Source of the DNA: Priapulus caudatus | Taxonomy: Eukaryota; Priapulida; Priapulimorpha; Priapulimorphida; Priapulidae | Assembly: GCF_000485595.1 (NCBI RefSeq) | Contig: NW_014578174.1 | Location: 1 to 30,871, forward strand | DNA: 30,871 bases | Direction of reading: 5' to 3' | Shown here: piece after piece, positions 11,746 through 22,487 of the stretch | Position numbering within the stretch: position 1 is the first letter of the stretch | Layout: each line of letters starts with the position of its first letter | The notes under the pieces: model-generated | Database searches by the model: none | What the model was told of the DNA's origin: nothing | Seen by the model: the letters and a program-made list of their open reading frames with translations, nothing else | Program-made: the position numbers and the translations under genes

Positions 11746-11778
<33 letters not shown>
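11571..11778 (+). repeat. CT (pyrimidine) microsatellite array
   Basis: About 200 bases of CTCT with occasional G and C interruptions, inverted relative to the GA array about 320 bp upstream. Ser/Leu frames here are artefacts. Confidence 0.95.
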
Positions 11779-12139
11779 GAAGAATTATAAAACATGTAGT
11801 ACATAAGTACGACAAAATATAACATATATCAAGAGCTATAATAATTCAATTTTAAATTTGTCATTATTAGCTCCTGTTATATATATATATACAATGTGCG
11901 CCGTGCACGCGCGCAACATGCTCTGACCTAATATGGGTGAGGTTATTCAACTGAACATTCAAGCGTACGTGGATTATTGTGGGAGACCTTGGTACGCATT
12001 TCGTGATAGGCGTCATTGTAGTGTACATATATCCAGCAGAAAATCGAAAATTGGCTGACCAATACATACGCGACGGAAAAAACTAGGGTATTCGAGGTCA
12101 ATACAGACGCTAGGGTAGTTGTTCTGTATATACTGTTTG

Positions 12140-12633
12140 CAGGGGCGGATTCAGACCGTATTTGCCGTATTGGGAAATACGGTCTAGATTTCAAAGTGCC
12201 CTTCGAAATTTTGCGCTAAAAAAAATTTGATGGAATTTGGCTATATTCTTTATTTGTTTTCTTTTTCCACTGATTCATTGACAGGACTGGAAGGAAATCA
12301 AAATTTTACATGGTAACAAAACTAGCTTTGATATCCGAAAAGAAGGGAAGTGCTTGAATCATTCTGCATTAATTGCTGTATGCAACGCGCAGGCCAAAAT
12401 GAAGCAGAAATAAAAGTCCATATGGTTTTAGCTATTGTGCTTGACTAAATGTGTGCTCAAATGGTGCTTATTTTTGTGCCAATGGACCCTTGAAATTTTG
12501 AAATCCCCCAGACCCCCCGCCATGTGCTTCCGCGCCGAACGGCGCCCACTGTGGGGTGGGGTGCCCGTTTTGGGGGATGTGCCCTTAAAATCTGGAAAAA
12601 TACTGTCTAGCTTCAGCCCTGGATCCGCCCCTG
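12140..12633. mobile_element. hAT-like MITE, 494 bp, 5-bp target duplication, copy 1
   Basis: Terminal inverted repeat CAGGGGCGGATTCAG on the left and CTGGATCCGCCCCTG on the right, flanked by GTTTG at 12135-12139 and 12634-12638. No transposase frame; a reading frame across 12435-12836 runs out of the element and is not a recognisable protein. CAGGGGCG-type ends are typical of hAT elements. A 5-bp rather than 8-bp duplication would suit the hAT5 type; this assignment is inferred. Confidence 0.82.
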
Positions 12634-13012
12634 GTTTGCTAGCTGTACGCTATGGTATTCACAAGCAACGAAAAAACATCTTAAATTCCGTGACAAATAT
12701 CAGGACGATACAAGAGAACATAAACACACGCTTGTGTGCGTCAGGGAAGATAAGAAATATCTATGGAGTAAACATAGTGATACCGGTGCTATTTTTGGTG
12801 GCAGTAGGACAGGAATCTCTCCACTCGCTTCAATGACGATATTTATTTCTAAAGCTCATTACGCCAATTTAGTGCACACAAAGATGAAAACATAATATTA
12901 TTAGTCCGATAGAGTGATGAATGATTGCGACCAGTACGACTCTCCGTATATAGAAAGCAGATCGATGACGATCTCGCAGACATTTCGCTTATAGCCGCTA
13001 TACGTGTAGTGC

Positions 13013-13021
13013 CCCGCCCCT
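13013..13021. repeat. Left target-site duplication of family C element
   Basis: CCCGCCCCT, identical to 13921-13929. Copy 2 carries it once, directly followed by CGGCCATAAC. Confidence 0.88.
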
Positions 13022-13920
13022 GGGAACCGATCTATAGTCCTACGGGTCGTTGGTCCTACGGGTCGTTGGTCCTACGGGTCGTTGGTCCTACGGTTATTAG
13101 TAAGAGGGGTAGAGTGAATGACCAATTTTTTTTAAAATCGCAATTTTGTTAATTTTTTTTATTTATTTTATTTATTTATTTTTTATTTAAATTTTTAATT
13201 GTATTTGTTTAAATTGTCTTTAAATTTTTTTTATGTATGTGGCTTTTCACTATGATTGAAGTATGCACCAGACAGGAGTGGAGGAGGAAGAAGAAAATAA
13301 TTCTTAAACTATTTCAGTGTCATTCACCCTCGAGACCTTATCACAAAATTTCATTCACCCACGACAATATTTCCTTATGTTTTTGGTCTAGTTTCATTCA
13401 CCTCAAAATAATTTCATTCCCCCTTGGTGAACGAACACCAGTTTAAAGAGTGCTGTGGTACACTACACAGGCAGTCCAGCTGCTGTGTAAATACACTGTG
13501 TATATTTTTGACCAGTATAATTATTTTTATTGTTAGTATTCATTTATTATAAGTTTAATGTGCATCAGCGTATTATTTGTGCACCGTAGGACACATTGGT
13601 CGTGGGTAATTTAAAATTTAAAAAAAATGAAATTAAAAAAAATCCATTAAAAATTAATTTTAAAAAAATTAATCAAAAATTAAATTAACTTTTTTTTAAA
13701 TTAAAATTGAATTTAAAACAAAATTAAATTTAAAAATTAAATTATGAAAAAAATAATTAAATTAAAAATTAAAAATTAAATTAACAAACAATTAAAGAAA
13801 ACGTGTGCCTGCGTGCACCGTAGGACCAACGACCCGTAGGACCAACGACCCGTAGGACCAGCGACCCGTAGGACCAACGACCCGTAGGACCAACGACCCG
13901 TAGGACTAAAGAACTGTAAT
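13022..13920. mobile_element. Fold-back MITE, family C, 899 bp, 9-bp target duplication
   Basis: The element is flanked by CCCGCCCCT at 13013-13021 and 13921-13929, and copy 2 has this site once and uninterrupted. The ends are inverted arrays of a 16-bp subrepeat, TCCTACGGGTCGTTGG: about 3.5 units at 13038-13093 and about 5.5 inverted units at 13818-13905. Inside these are a T-rich arm (about 13126-13230) and an A-rich arm (about 13605-13799) that can pair. The middle holds four spaced copies of a TTTCATTCACCC-like motif (13319-13423). No transposase frame is present. The 9-bp duplication and subrepeat ends suggest mobilisation by a Mutator-like or fold-back-type system; this assignment is inferred. 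Confidence 0.88.
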
Positions 13921-13929
13921 CCCGCCCCT
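13921..13929. repeat. Right target-site duplication of family C element
   Basis: CCCGCCCCT, a perfect copy of 13013-13021, followed by the same flank as the empty site in copy 2. Confidence 0.88.
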
Positions 13930-14508
13930 CGGCCATAACATAGGTGTTAAAATCTAATGTCACTTTGCTTAGTATGCGGTGTGTGGGTGGGGGGGGCATG
14001 TCGGCAGTATCGAATAACCGCGATTATAGACTTGCTCTTTTTGCCAGGCATCAAAACTAATGCCAAAACTGTTTACGCGTCTCACGATGATTAATGAGTC
14101 GAGGTATTATTATTTCTTTTGGTTCTTCGAGGAGCATAGGTTAGTGTAACATTGTTGATTCAATTGTGATTCGTCGTATCCCCCCCTCCCCCACCCACCG
14201 ATGTAGCGACTAAAGGACAATTTTTGTAAAGGTGGCGCGATTAAAACAAAAGACGTATCGAACCCCAGGCATGAACCCGATGTTCGCATGCTAGCCATGA
14301 TCCACAGCTCTTAATCATCTCAATGATGATTACATGATACGAACATATTTGTTGATGAGGAATTAATGACGTTGTAACATGCCGGACATGAGAACGTGGC
14401 AGCACCCTTGACGATCACGCAGTGTCTAGTGTCGATTAATTTATTAGACGAGGTATCTAAGCACATATCCACATTTTTAGAGGACTGTAGTGGCTAGCTG
14501 TGAGTTAA

Positions 14509-14783
14509 GGCTCATAGGGTCTATGTACCCCAGGGTACTGCCGGAACGTACCCTGGGTACGGTCCGGTATACCGGAACGTACCCTGGTAACTATCTGATA
14601 TGGTTAGGGTTAGGGTTGGGGTTAGGGTTAGGGTTAGGGAGTCGTAGGCGACTCCCTAAACTCGTTAGTGGAGTAGGCGAGGTACGGTCGCGCATATTAG
14701 ATAGTACCAGGGTACGTTCCGGTATACCGGGACCGTACCAGGTTACGTTCCGGCAGTACCCTGGGGACATAGACCCTCTCAGC
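14509..14783. mobile_element. Family A MITE with TTAGGG core (A2), copy 1
   Basis: The ends are GGCTCATAGGGTCTATG and CATAGACCCTCTCAGC. About 85 bp of imperfect inverted repeat is built from CCAGGGTAC / CCGGAACGTACCCTGG subrepeats with CCGGTATACCGG palindromes. The TTAGGG-type core is 14602-14639. GTGAGTTAA (14500-14508) and GTGAGTTAG (14784-14792) agree at eight of nine bases. A family B element follows 27 bp downstream. Confidence 0.85.
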
Positions 14784-14810
14784 GTGAGTTAGAGCGTCGC
14801 CATAATAGAG

Positions 14811-15068
14811 CTCAAGGGCGTTGTCGTAACAGGTACTACAGATATGTAACCGAGGTACATATATGTTACACAAAGTGTACACACTTGTACTACAGAAGTG
14901 TACGGCCATACCCAACACTAACGCTAACCCTAACCCTAACCCTAACCCTACTCAAACCCAACCCTACCCTAAACATACTTCATATAAAATATAAACATAA
15001 TACTAAACAACCTAAAACTGCCTCGGGTACAATATCTGTAGTACCTGTTACGACAACGACCCTTCGTG
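14811..15068. mobile_element. Family B MITE with CCCTAA core (B1), 12-bp target duplication
   Basis: GCCATAATAGAG lies on both sides (14799-14810 and 15069-15080) and occurs once at 19750-19761 in copy 2, which lacks the insertion. The ends are inverted repeats of roughly 45 bp. They start CTCAAGGGCGTTGTCG on the left and its counterpart on the right, and each contains GGTACTACAGATAT. The interior carries CCCTAA-type repeats (about 14911-14970) and a short AT-rich part. No coding capacity. Same family as 15766-16021. Confidence 0.87.
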
Positions 15069-15765
15069 GCCATAATAGAGGTGAGGCAACCTAGCTGTCA
15101 GATATAGCCATGCAGCCATGCAGTTGCAAGCGTTCCCGTCGTGATATTGTACATGGACATCAAAAATGGACGACAAACAGAGGACCTGAATATTCTCCCT
15201 ACCCGATGTTAGAAAACTACGACAAATATGCTTAGTCACGAAATACGGGGGCGCTAAAACACCTTATATGGGCTACATAAGACCAAGTATATTTCACTAA
15301 CACGGCGTCTATATACGGTCGCTATGCTCGCCCCGCATAGTGTTCTGCTATACATACGCCTGCCTAGTATAGAGTTTAGTCCGTTTCCGCCTGGATACCG
15401 AACGAACGGGAAACGATTTGAAAAGTATAACGAGCAGACAGGTGTTGCGTTCGCAACCGCAACCTACTTGTTTACGCCGTATAGTCTAAGTTAACAAAGG
15501 AGATCAGCTGACTTGCGTTTACCCTTCAAGCTAATCCGTGTGCACAGAGGCGTGTATGGTGCCAGTCTATGCATGTAAACTCCTCGTCCCACCAATCGAC
15601 GCCGAATACACACACAATTCTCTGTGACAGTGTTTACAAAAGATAATTTCAATGGATTTTATGGTGCAAGAAAAATCAGGAGCATAAATTATTAGGATAA
15701 ACTCTCGAAACCTCGTTGAAGAACGTGCCTGGACAATTCTCAATATGTATAAGGTAGTAGTAAGG

Positions 15766-16021
15766 CAGAATGGGTCTGTATCGTATCGGTACTACAAGAT
15801 ATGTACCGAGGTAGTTTAGGTGTTTAGTATTATGTTTATATTTTTATATGAGGTATGTTTAGTGTTTGGGTTAGGATTAGGGTTAGGGTTAGGATTAGGG
15901 CTAGGGTTAGGGTTAGGGTTAGGGTACACTTCTGTAGTACAAGTCTGGTACACTTTGTGTATACATATATGTACCTCGGGTACATATCTGTAGTACCTGA
16001 TACGACAACGACCCCTTGAGC
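15766..16021. mobile_element. Family B MITE with TTAGGG core (B2), copy 1
   Basis: This is the same family as 14811-15068, inserted in the opposite orientation. The inverted-repeat ends contain GGTACTACAGATATGTACC-like sequence, and the TTAGGG-type core lies at 15867-15925. AGTAGTAAGG flanks the element at 15756-15765 and 16022-16031, a target duplication of about 10 bp. It is present in both copies of the duplicated block, so it is older than B1. Confidence 0.82.
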
Positions 16022-16239
16022 AGTAGTAAGGGCATACACGCTCTGCCGCCGCATACATCCATGTCCATATATAAGCACATGCAAGCACGCACACGCACTC
16101 ACGCACGCGCACACACAAGCATGCACGCGTGTGCCCACGCATGTGCGCTTAGTTATAGCCGTCCATTCATGTTCGCTCTTTCTTAACCGGCTCTTTGCTC
16201 AGTATGTATATACCCTCTCAGCACATATCGTTCTCTCTG

Positions 16240-16267
16240 ACGCACGCACGGACGCACACATGCACGC

Positions 16268-16305
<38 letters not shown>

Positions 16306-16320
16306 CAGACACACCCACAG

Positions 16321-16358
<38 letters not shown>

Positions 16359-16436
16359 CCACACGCACACACCACACGCACACACCAACACACAACACAC
16401 ACACACACCACACACACACACACTCACACACACTCC
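16240..16436 (+). repeat. CA microsatellite, copy 1
   Basis: Interrupted CA runs, bordered by CACG-rich sequence. It produces several His/Thr frames (for example 16131-16913) that are not proteins. Confidence 0.95.
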
Positions 16437-16796
16437 CCCCAATCTCTGCGCACACGCAGTCACGCCCCAATTTTATCCTTGCACTCGCCTTCCTACCTCA
16501 CCTCAATTCCTCATCTTCTCTCCCTTTCCCACCCTCTCCTCCACAAAGAATCCCGTCTCTCTCTCTCGTTCGCGGTCGTAATCTACGCGCTTCGGACGGC
16601 GGCTAGCATTCAGACATGCGCCAACCAAGAACCGCTCCCAAGATTGCGAATTTTTCGAACCCCGTGTTGTTGTAAACGCGATGTTAGTTCATTCGGGCGT
16701 TTTTCTGCGAAAATCATTGCGCAGGTCAGGCGGAACTCAGCGTGTTTCATTTCGGACCCAGAGCAGCAAGGCTGCCCACGGGTGCGGAATGGCCAG

Positions 16797-16900
16797 GGTT
16801 ACACAACACACACACGCACGGGCACGCGCGCAGTCACGCACGCACCGCACCCCAACACCGTACACAGCACGCACGTACACGCACGCTACGCACGCGACAT
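16797..16900 (+). repeat. CACG / CGCA-rich tract, copy 1
   Basis: Low-complexity CACGCA runs; a matching tract is at 21438-21522 in copy 2. Confidence 0.8.
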
Positions 16901-16929
16901 ATTGTTGAGCTGAACAAACGCCAGCTGAT

Positions 16930-17873
16930 GCGCCACCGGGCATTTTAAACAAGAAATTAGATTCATTGATTGCTTTCGCTGATTTCATATAGGCGGCTGC
17001 ATACATGTCTACGCGCAGGCTCAGCGCATTTTTGCATATTCGATGATAATGGAGTAATGTCACCAGCGAAAAAAAAATAACACAATACGTGACGTCGAAC
17101 GAGTCACCCGCGGTCAGTTCAAGATACGCAAAGTATGAACCTCTTGCCACTAGCCCAAGTCAGCACCTCGGTTTTTTGCAATACCGCAAATCGACGGATA
17201 GCAATATAAGTGTCCGTATAGTGTATTGAGCGCGCATCGGAGTAAGATAAAGGGGTCTCTAGATTTAAATTTATTATTGATAGTCAAATCATTATATTAA
17301 TAATAATTATTTTTATTTTCATACTCCCAATACGTATAATTCTTTTGCTATAACCGGAGCAGAATATTCACTTTATTGATTAGAACTTTTGTTCCAGAAC
17401 AGAACCACAAACAGAACCTAGGTCTAAAACGCCTACGAATATTACTTTCTGACGTTATTTTTTTTTATCCAGTGTGAAATTGTTAAAAGGCTTAAGAATT
17501 GTATCGCGACAAATATTCATAATTAATAAGACAATGATATACAAATAATGGGCTAATTATGACATTCATTTGAGCGTTCGTGGATTACTACAGGGATTAT
17601 AAATTAAAAATGCGTTGCATTGAATACATAACAGCTATAGAAATTAACACAGGCTTTAAATTATGAAACTGTAATAGTTATAGAACAATAAATCCATACC
17701 ACGAAGACATCGTTGTTACCACGCTGGTGTGGGAATCACAAAATCTAAACAGCGTCACGTACGTGGCTAGCGCAATGTGATGACTGGTCCTGCTTATAAC
17801 TGGAAGCAAGAAGAACCCCGATACCTGCTGACATTCTTCCTGTAGCACGCTACCAGGCAACGTTAGGCGTTTC
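16930..17873. other. AT-rich unique part of the duplicated block, no feature seen
   Basis: Ends at the N gap; its counterpart is about 21545-22487. No coding signal. Confidence 0.5.
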
Positions 17874-17898
17874 NNNNNNNNNNNNNNNNNNNNNNNNN
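17874..17898. other. Assembly gap of 25 Ns
   Basis: Exactly 25 undetermined bases. The sequence just left of the gap is the end of copy 1 of a repeated block and the sequence just right is the beginning of copy 2. The fixed size is likely a placeholder rather than a measured gap. Confidence 0.99.
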
Positions 17899-18003
17899 TA
17901 TCCGAGAAAATCGAATTGGCGATCAATACATACGCGACCGGAAAAACTAGGGTATTCGAGGTCAATACAGACGCTAGGGTAGTTGTTCTGTATATACTGT
18001 TTG

Positions 18004-18492
18004 CAGGGCGGATTCAGACCGTATTTGCCGATTGGGAAATACGGTCTAGATTCAAAGTGCCCTTCGAATTTTGCGCTAAAAAAATTTGATGGAATTTGGC
18101 TACTATTCTTATTTGTTTTTCTTTTTCGCATGTTCATGATCAGGACTGGAAGGAAATCAAAATTTTACATGGTAACAAAACTAGTTTGATATCCGAAAAA
18201 GGGGAAGTGCTTGAATCATTCTGCATTAATTGCTGGTATGCAACGCGCAGGCAAATGAAGCAGAAATAAAAGTCCATATGGTTTTTAGCTATTGCTGCTT
18301 GACTAAATGTGTGCTCAATGGTGCTTATTTTTGTGCCAATGGACCCTTGAAATTTTGAAATTTCCTGCGCCCCAGACCCCCGCATGTTGTTCCGCCGAAC
18401 GGCGCCACTGTGGGGTGGGGTGCCCGTTTTGGGGTGATGTGCTCTTAAATCTGGAAAAATACTGTCTAGCTTCAGCCCTGGATCCGCCCCTG
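18004..18492. mobile_element. hAT-like MITE, copy 2
   Basis: Same insertion as 12140-12633 in the second copy of the duplicated block, with the GTTTG flanks (17999-18003 and 18493-18497) preserved. The left end reads CAGGGCGG with one G missing, and several homopolymers are one base shorter, consistent with sequencing error or decay. Confidence 0.8.
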
Positions 18493-19467
18493 GTTTGCTA
18501 GCTGTACGCTATGGTATTCACAAGCAACGAAAAAACATCTTAATTCCGTGACAAAATATCAGGACGATACAAGAGAACATAAACACACGCTTGTGTCGTC
18601 AGGGAGATAAGAAATATCTATGAGTAAACATAGTGATACCGGTGCTATTTTTGGTGGGCAGTAGGACAGGAATCTCTCCACTCGCTTCAATGACGATATT
18701 TATTTCTAAAGCTCATTACGCCAAATTTAGTGCACACAAAGATGAAAACATAATATTATTAGTTCCGATAGAGTGATGAATGATTGCGACCAGTACGACT
18801 CTCCGTATATAGAAAGCAGATCGATGACGATCTCGCAGACATTTCGCTTATAGCCGCTATACGTGTAGTGCCCCGCCCCTCGGCCATAACATAGGTGTTA
18901 AAATCTAATGTCACTTTGCTTAGTATGCGGTGTGTGGGTGGGGGGGGGCATGTCGGCAGTATCGAATAACGCGATTATAGACTTTGCTCTTTTTGCCAGG
19001 TCATCAAAACTAATGCCAAAACTGTTACGCGTCTCACGATGATTAATGAGTCGAGGTATTATTATTTCTTTTTGGTTCTTCGAGGAGCATAGGTTAGTGG
19101 TAACATTGTTGATTCAATTGTGATTTCGTCGTATCCCCCCTCCCCCCACCCACCGATGTAGCGACTAAGGACCAATTTTTGTAAAGGTGGCGCCGATTAA
19201 AACAAAAGACGTATCGAACCCCAGGCCAATGAACCCGATGTTCGCATGCTAGCCATGATGCCACAGCTCCTTAAATCATCTCAATGATGATTTACATGAT
19301 ACGAACATATTTGTTGATGAGGAATAATGACGTTGTAACATGCCGGACATGAGAACGTGCAGCACCCTTGACGATCACGCAGTGTCTAGTGTCGATTAAT
19401 TAATTAGACGAGGTATCTAACACATATCCACATTTTTAGAGGACTGTAGTGGCTAGCTGTGAGTTAA

Positions 19468-19734
19468 GGCTCATAGGGTCTATGTACCCCAGGGTACTGC
19501 CGGAACGTACCCTGGGTACGGTCCGGTATGCCGGAACGTACCCTGGTAACTATCTGATATGGTTAGGGTTAGGGTTAGGGTTAGGGAGTAGGCGTAGGCG
19601 ACTCCCTAAACTCGTTAGTGGAGTAGGCGAGGTACGGTCCGGCATATTAGATAGTACCAGGGTACGTTCCGGTATACCGGACCGTACCCAGGTTACGTTC
19701 CGGCAGTACCCTGGGGGACATAGACCCTCTCAGC
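19468..19734. mobile_element. Family A MITE with TTAGGG core (A3), copy 2
   Basis: Counterpart of 14509-14783, with the same GTGAGTTA flanks and a TTAGGG core at 19561-19587. The core is shorter here, and the GGAGTAGGCGTAGGCGACTCC hairpin after it is intact. Confidence 0.85.
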
Positions 19735-20440
19735 GTGAGTTAGAGCGTCGCCATAATAGAGGTGAGGCAACCTAGCTGTCAGATATAGCCATGCAGCCAT
19801 GCAGTTGCAAGCGTTCCCGTCGTGATATTGTACATGGACATCAAAAATGGACGACAAAACAGAGGACCGAATATTCCTCCCTACCCGATGTTAGAAAACT
19901 ACGACAAATATGCTTAGTCACGAAATACGGGGGCGCTAAAACACCTTATATGGGCTACATAGAACAAGGGCTATATTTCACTAAACACGCGTCTATATAC
20001 GTCGCTATGCTCGCCGCATAGTGTTCTGCTATACATACGCCTGCCTAGTATAGAGTTTAGCTCGTTTCCCTGGATACCGAACGAAGGGAAACGATTTGAA
20101 AATATAACGAGCAGACAGGTGTGCGTTCGCAAGCAACCTACTTGTTTACGCCGTATAGTCTAAGTTAACAAAGGAGATCAGCTGACTTGCGTTTACCCTT
20201 CAAGCTAATCCGTGTGCACAGAGGCGTGTATGGTCGCCAGTCTATGCATGTAAACTCCTCGGTCCCACCAACTCGACGCCGAATACACACACAATTCTCT
20301 GTGACAGTGTTTACAAAAGATAATTTCAATGGATTTTATGGTGCAAGAAAAATCAGGAGGCATAAATTATTAGGATAAACCTCGAAACCTCGTTGAAGAA
20401 CGTCTGGACAATTCTCAATATGTATAAGGTAGTAGTAAGG

Positions 20441-20685
20441 CAGATGGGGTCGTTATCGTATCAGGTACTACAGATATGTACCCGAGGTAGTTTTAGGTTG
20501 TTTAGTATTATGTTTATATTTTTATATGAGGTATGTTTAGTGTTTGGAGTTGGGTTAGGGTTAGGATTAGGGATAGGTTTGGGTGTTGGTTTACATTCTG
20601 TAGTACAAAGTCTGGTTACACTTTGTGTTATACTATATGTACCTCGGGTCTATCTGTGAGTACTTGTACGAAAAGACTGTTGAGC
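20441..20685. mobile_element. Family B MITE with TTAGGG core (B2), copy 2
   Basis: Counterpart of 15766-16021 in the second copy of the block. The left end is clearer here (GGGGTCGTTATCG...). The right end is eroded by small deletions, and the TTAGGG core (about 20547-20592) is shorter and more irregular. Confidence 0.75.
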
Positions 20686-20929
20686 AGTATAGGGCATCAC
20701 GCTGGCCCGCCGTCAATACATACAGTCATATATAAGCAAAGCAACGCATGCACACCACTCACGCCGCTCACGCCAGTAACACGACGTAGTGCACGAGTGC
20801 GCTTAGTTTATATGCCGTCATTTATGTTCGCTCTTCTTAACGGCTCCTTTGTCAGTATGTATAATTCCCTTCGGTATTGCGTTCTCTCTGATCGCACGCA
20901 CGCCGCGCACACGCCGCACAGCGACAACA

Positions 20930-21050
20930 ACAAACACACACAACCACAGAACACACACTCACAAAACACACACCAACAAGACCAACCGACAAACGCAATC
21001 ACACCACACACAACACCACAAAACAAACTGTGCAGAACACACAAACAACC

Positions 21051-21096
<46 letters not shown>

Positions 21097-21108
21097 CACA
21101 CACACTCC
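20930..21108 (+). repeat. CA microsatellite, copy 2
   Basis: Counterpart of 16240-16436, more irregular on its left side and with one clean CA run near 21052-21088. Confidence 0.93.
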
Positions 21109-21437
21109 CCAATTTTATCCATGCCACTCGCCCTTCCTACCTCCACCTCATTTCCTCCCATCTCTCTCCCTTTCCCACCCCTCTCTCCACAAAGTAATCC
21201 CGTCTCCTCTTCTCGTTCGCTCGTAATCTACGCTTCGACGGCGGCTAGCATTCAGACATGCGCAACCAAGAACCGCTCCCCAAGATTGCGAATTTTTTCG
21301 ACCCCGTTTGTTGTAAACGGATGTTAGTTCATTCGGGGCGTTTTCCGCGAAAACTTGCGCGAGGTCAGGCGGAACTCAGCTGGTTCATTTCGCCCAGTGC
21401 AGCAGGCTGCCCACGGGTGCAGGGAATGGCCAGGGTT

Positions 21438-21522
21438 ACACACACACACGCACGCACGCGCGCAGTCACGCACGCACGCACACACACGTACACAGCACGC
21501 ACGTACACGCACGCACGCACGC
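21438..21522 (+). repeat. CACG / CGCA-rich tract, copy 2
   Basis: Counterpart of 16797-16900, with cleaner CGCACGCA runs. Confidence 0.8.
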
Positions 21523-22487
21523 CGACATATCGTTGAGCTGAACAACGCCAGCTGATGCGCCACCGGGCATTTTAAACAAGAATTAGATCATGATTGCTTT
21601 CGTCTTGATTTCATATAGCGGCTGCATACATGTCTACGCGCAGGCTCATGCGCATTTTGCATATCGATGATAATGGCCGTGTCAACACGAAAAAAAAATT
21701 AAAAAAATACGTGACACGTGCGTGACGTCGGACGAGTCACCCGCGGTCAGTTCAAGTACCGGCAAAGTAATTAACCTCTTGCCATAGTCCCCAAGTTCAG
21801 CACCTCGGTTTTTTTGCAATACCGCAAATCACGGATAGCATATAGTGTCCGTATACGTGTATGAGGCGCATCGGGAGTAAGATAAAAGGGGTCTCTATTT
21901 AATTATTATTATTATATCAAATCATTATATTAATAATAATTATTTTAATTTATCTTACTCCCAATACGTATAATTCTTTTGCTATACGGAGAGAATATTA
22001 ACTTTATTAATTTAGAACTTTGCCCAGACACCAGAACCACAAACAGAACTAGGTCTAACCCTACGATATTACTTTCTGACGATTATTTTTTTATACCAGT
22101 GTGAAATTGTTAAAAGGCTTAAGAATTGTATCGACAAATATTATAATAATAATACAAATATATACAAATAATAATGGTCTAATTATGACATTCATTGAGG
22201 TTTCGTGGATTATGACAGGAATTATAATTAAAAATGCGTTGCATTGATATAACAGCTATAGAAATTAACACAAGGCTTTAAATTATGAAACTGTAATAGT
22301 TAGTAGACAATAAATCCATACCACGAAGACATCGTTGTACCACGTGGTGTGAATCACAAAATCTAGACAGCGTCAGTACGTGCTAGCGCAATGTGATGAC
22401 TTCCTCTTATAACTGGAAGCTAAGAAGAACCCCGATACCTGCTGACATTCTTCCTGTACACGCTAGCCAGGCAACGTGTAGGGTTTC

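Larger units (their letters stand above)
12030..17873. repeat. Duplicated block, copy 1 (runs into the N gap)
   Basis: This block aligns in direct orientation, in order and over its whole length, with 17899-22487. Shared landmarks include the CAGGGGCG-ended MITE, family A and B MITEs, the CA-rich tract and the AT-rich tail. Copy 1 additionally holds a fold-back element (13022-13920) and a family B element (14811-15068). Apart from these, most differences are single-base indels, with extra divergence in CA-rich parts. Confidence 0.95.
17899..22487. repeat. Duplicated block, copy 2 (starts at the N gap)
   Basis: Second copy of 12030-17873. It lacks both insertions of copy 1, and the intact empty sites are at about 18868-18877 and 19750-19761. 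Many one-base deletions relative to copy 1, and a scrambled stretch around 20640-21000, look like unpolished long-read sequence. Homology ends near 22487, where unique sequence begins. Confidence 0.95.

Noticed and set aside
10851-11825. Several Arg/Glu- and Ser/Leu-rich frames on both strands
   Set aside because: They are GA and CT microsatellite translations; every frame is open because the repeat lacks stops.
12435-12836. 133-residue + frame starting in the hAT-like MITE
   Set aside because: It starts inside the element and runs into unrelated flank. The copy-2 counterpart is frameshifted and no domain is visible.
13781-13999. Minus frame with repeated SLVLRVVGPTGRWSYG-like residues
   Set aside because: It is the 16-bp terminal subrepeat of the fold-back element read as protein, not a gene.
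14490-14792. Gly/Leu-repeat frame across a family A element
   Set aside because: The repeat residues are translated TTAGGG units inside a non-coding MITE; the same frame shape recurs at 19449-19775 for the same reason.
15867-15925. Chromosome end or fusion point suggested by TTAGGG arrays
   Set aside because: The arrays are short, occur in both orientations and sit inside inverted-repeat elements with target duplications.
16131-16913. 260-residue frame, the longest in the window
   Set aside because: It is His/Thr low complexity from the CA repeat, disrupted in the second copy, with no domain.
20533-21327. 264-residue frame in copy 2
   Set aside because: It crosses a MITE and the CA repeat and does not match the frame structure of copy 1.
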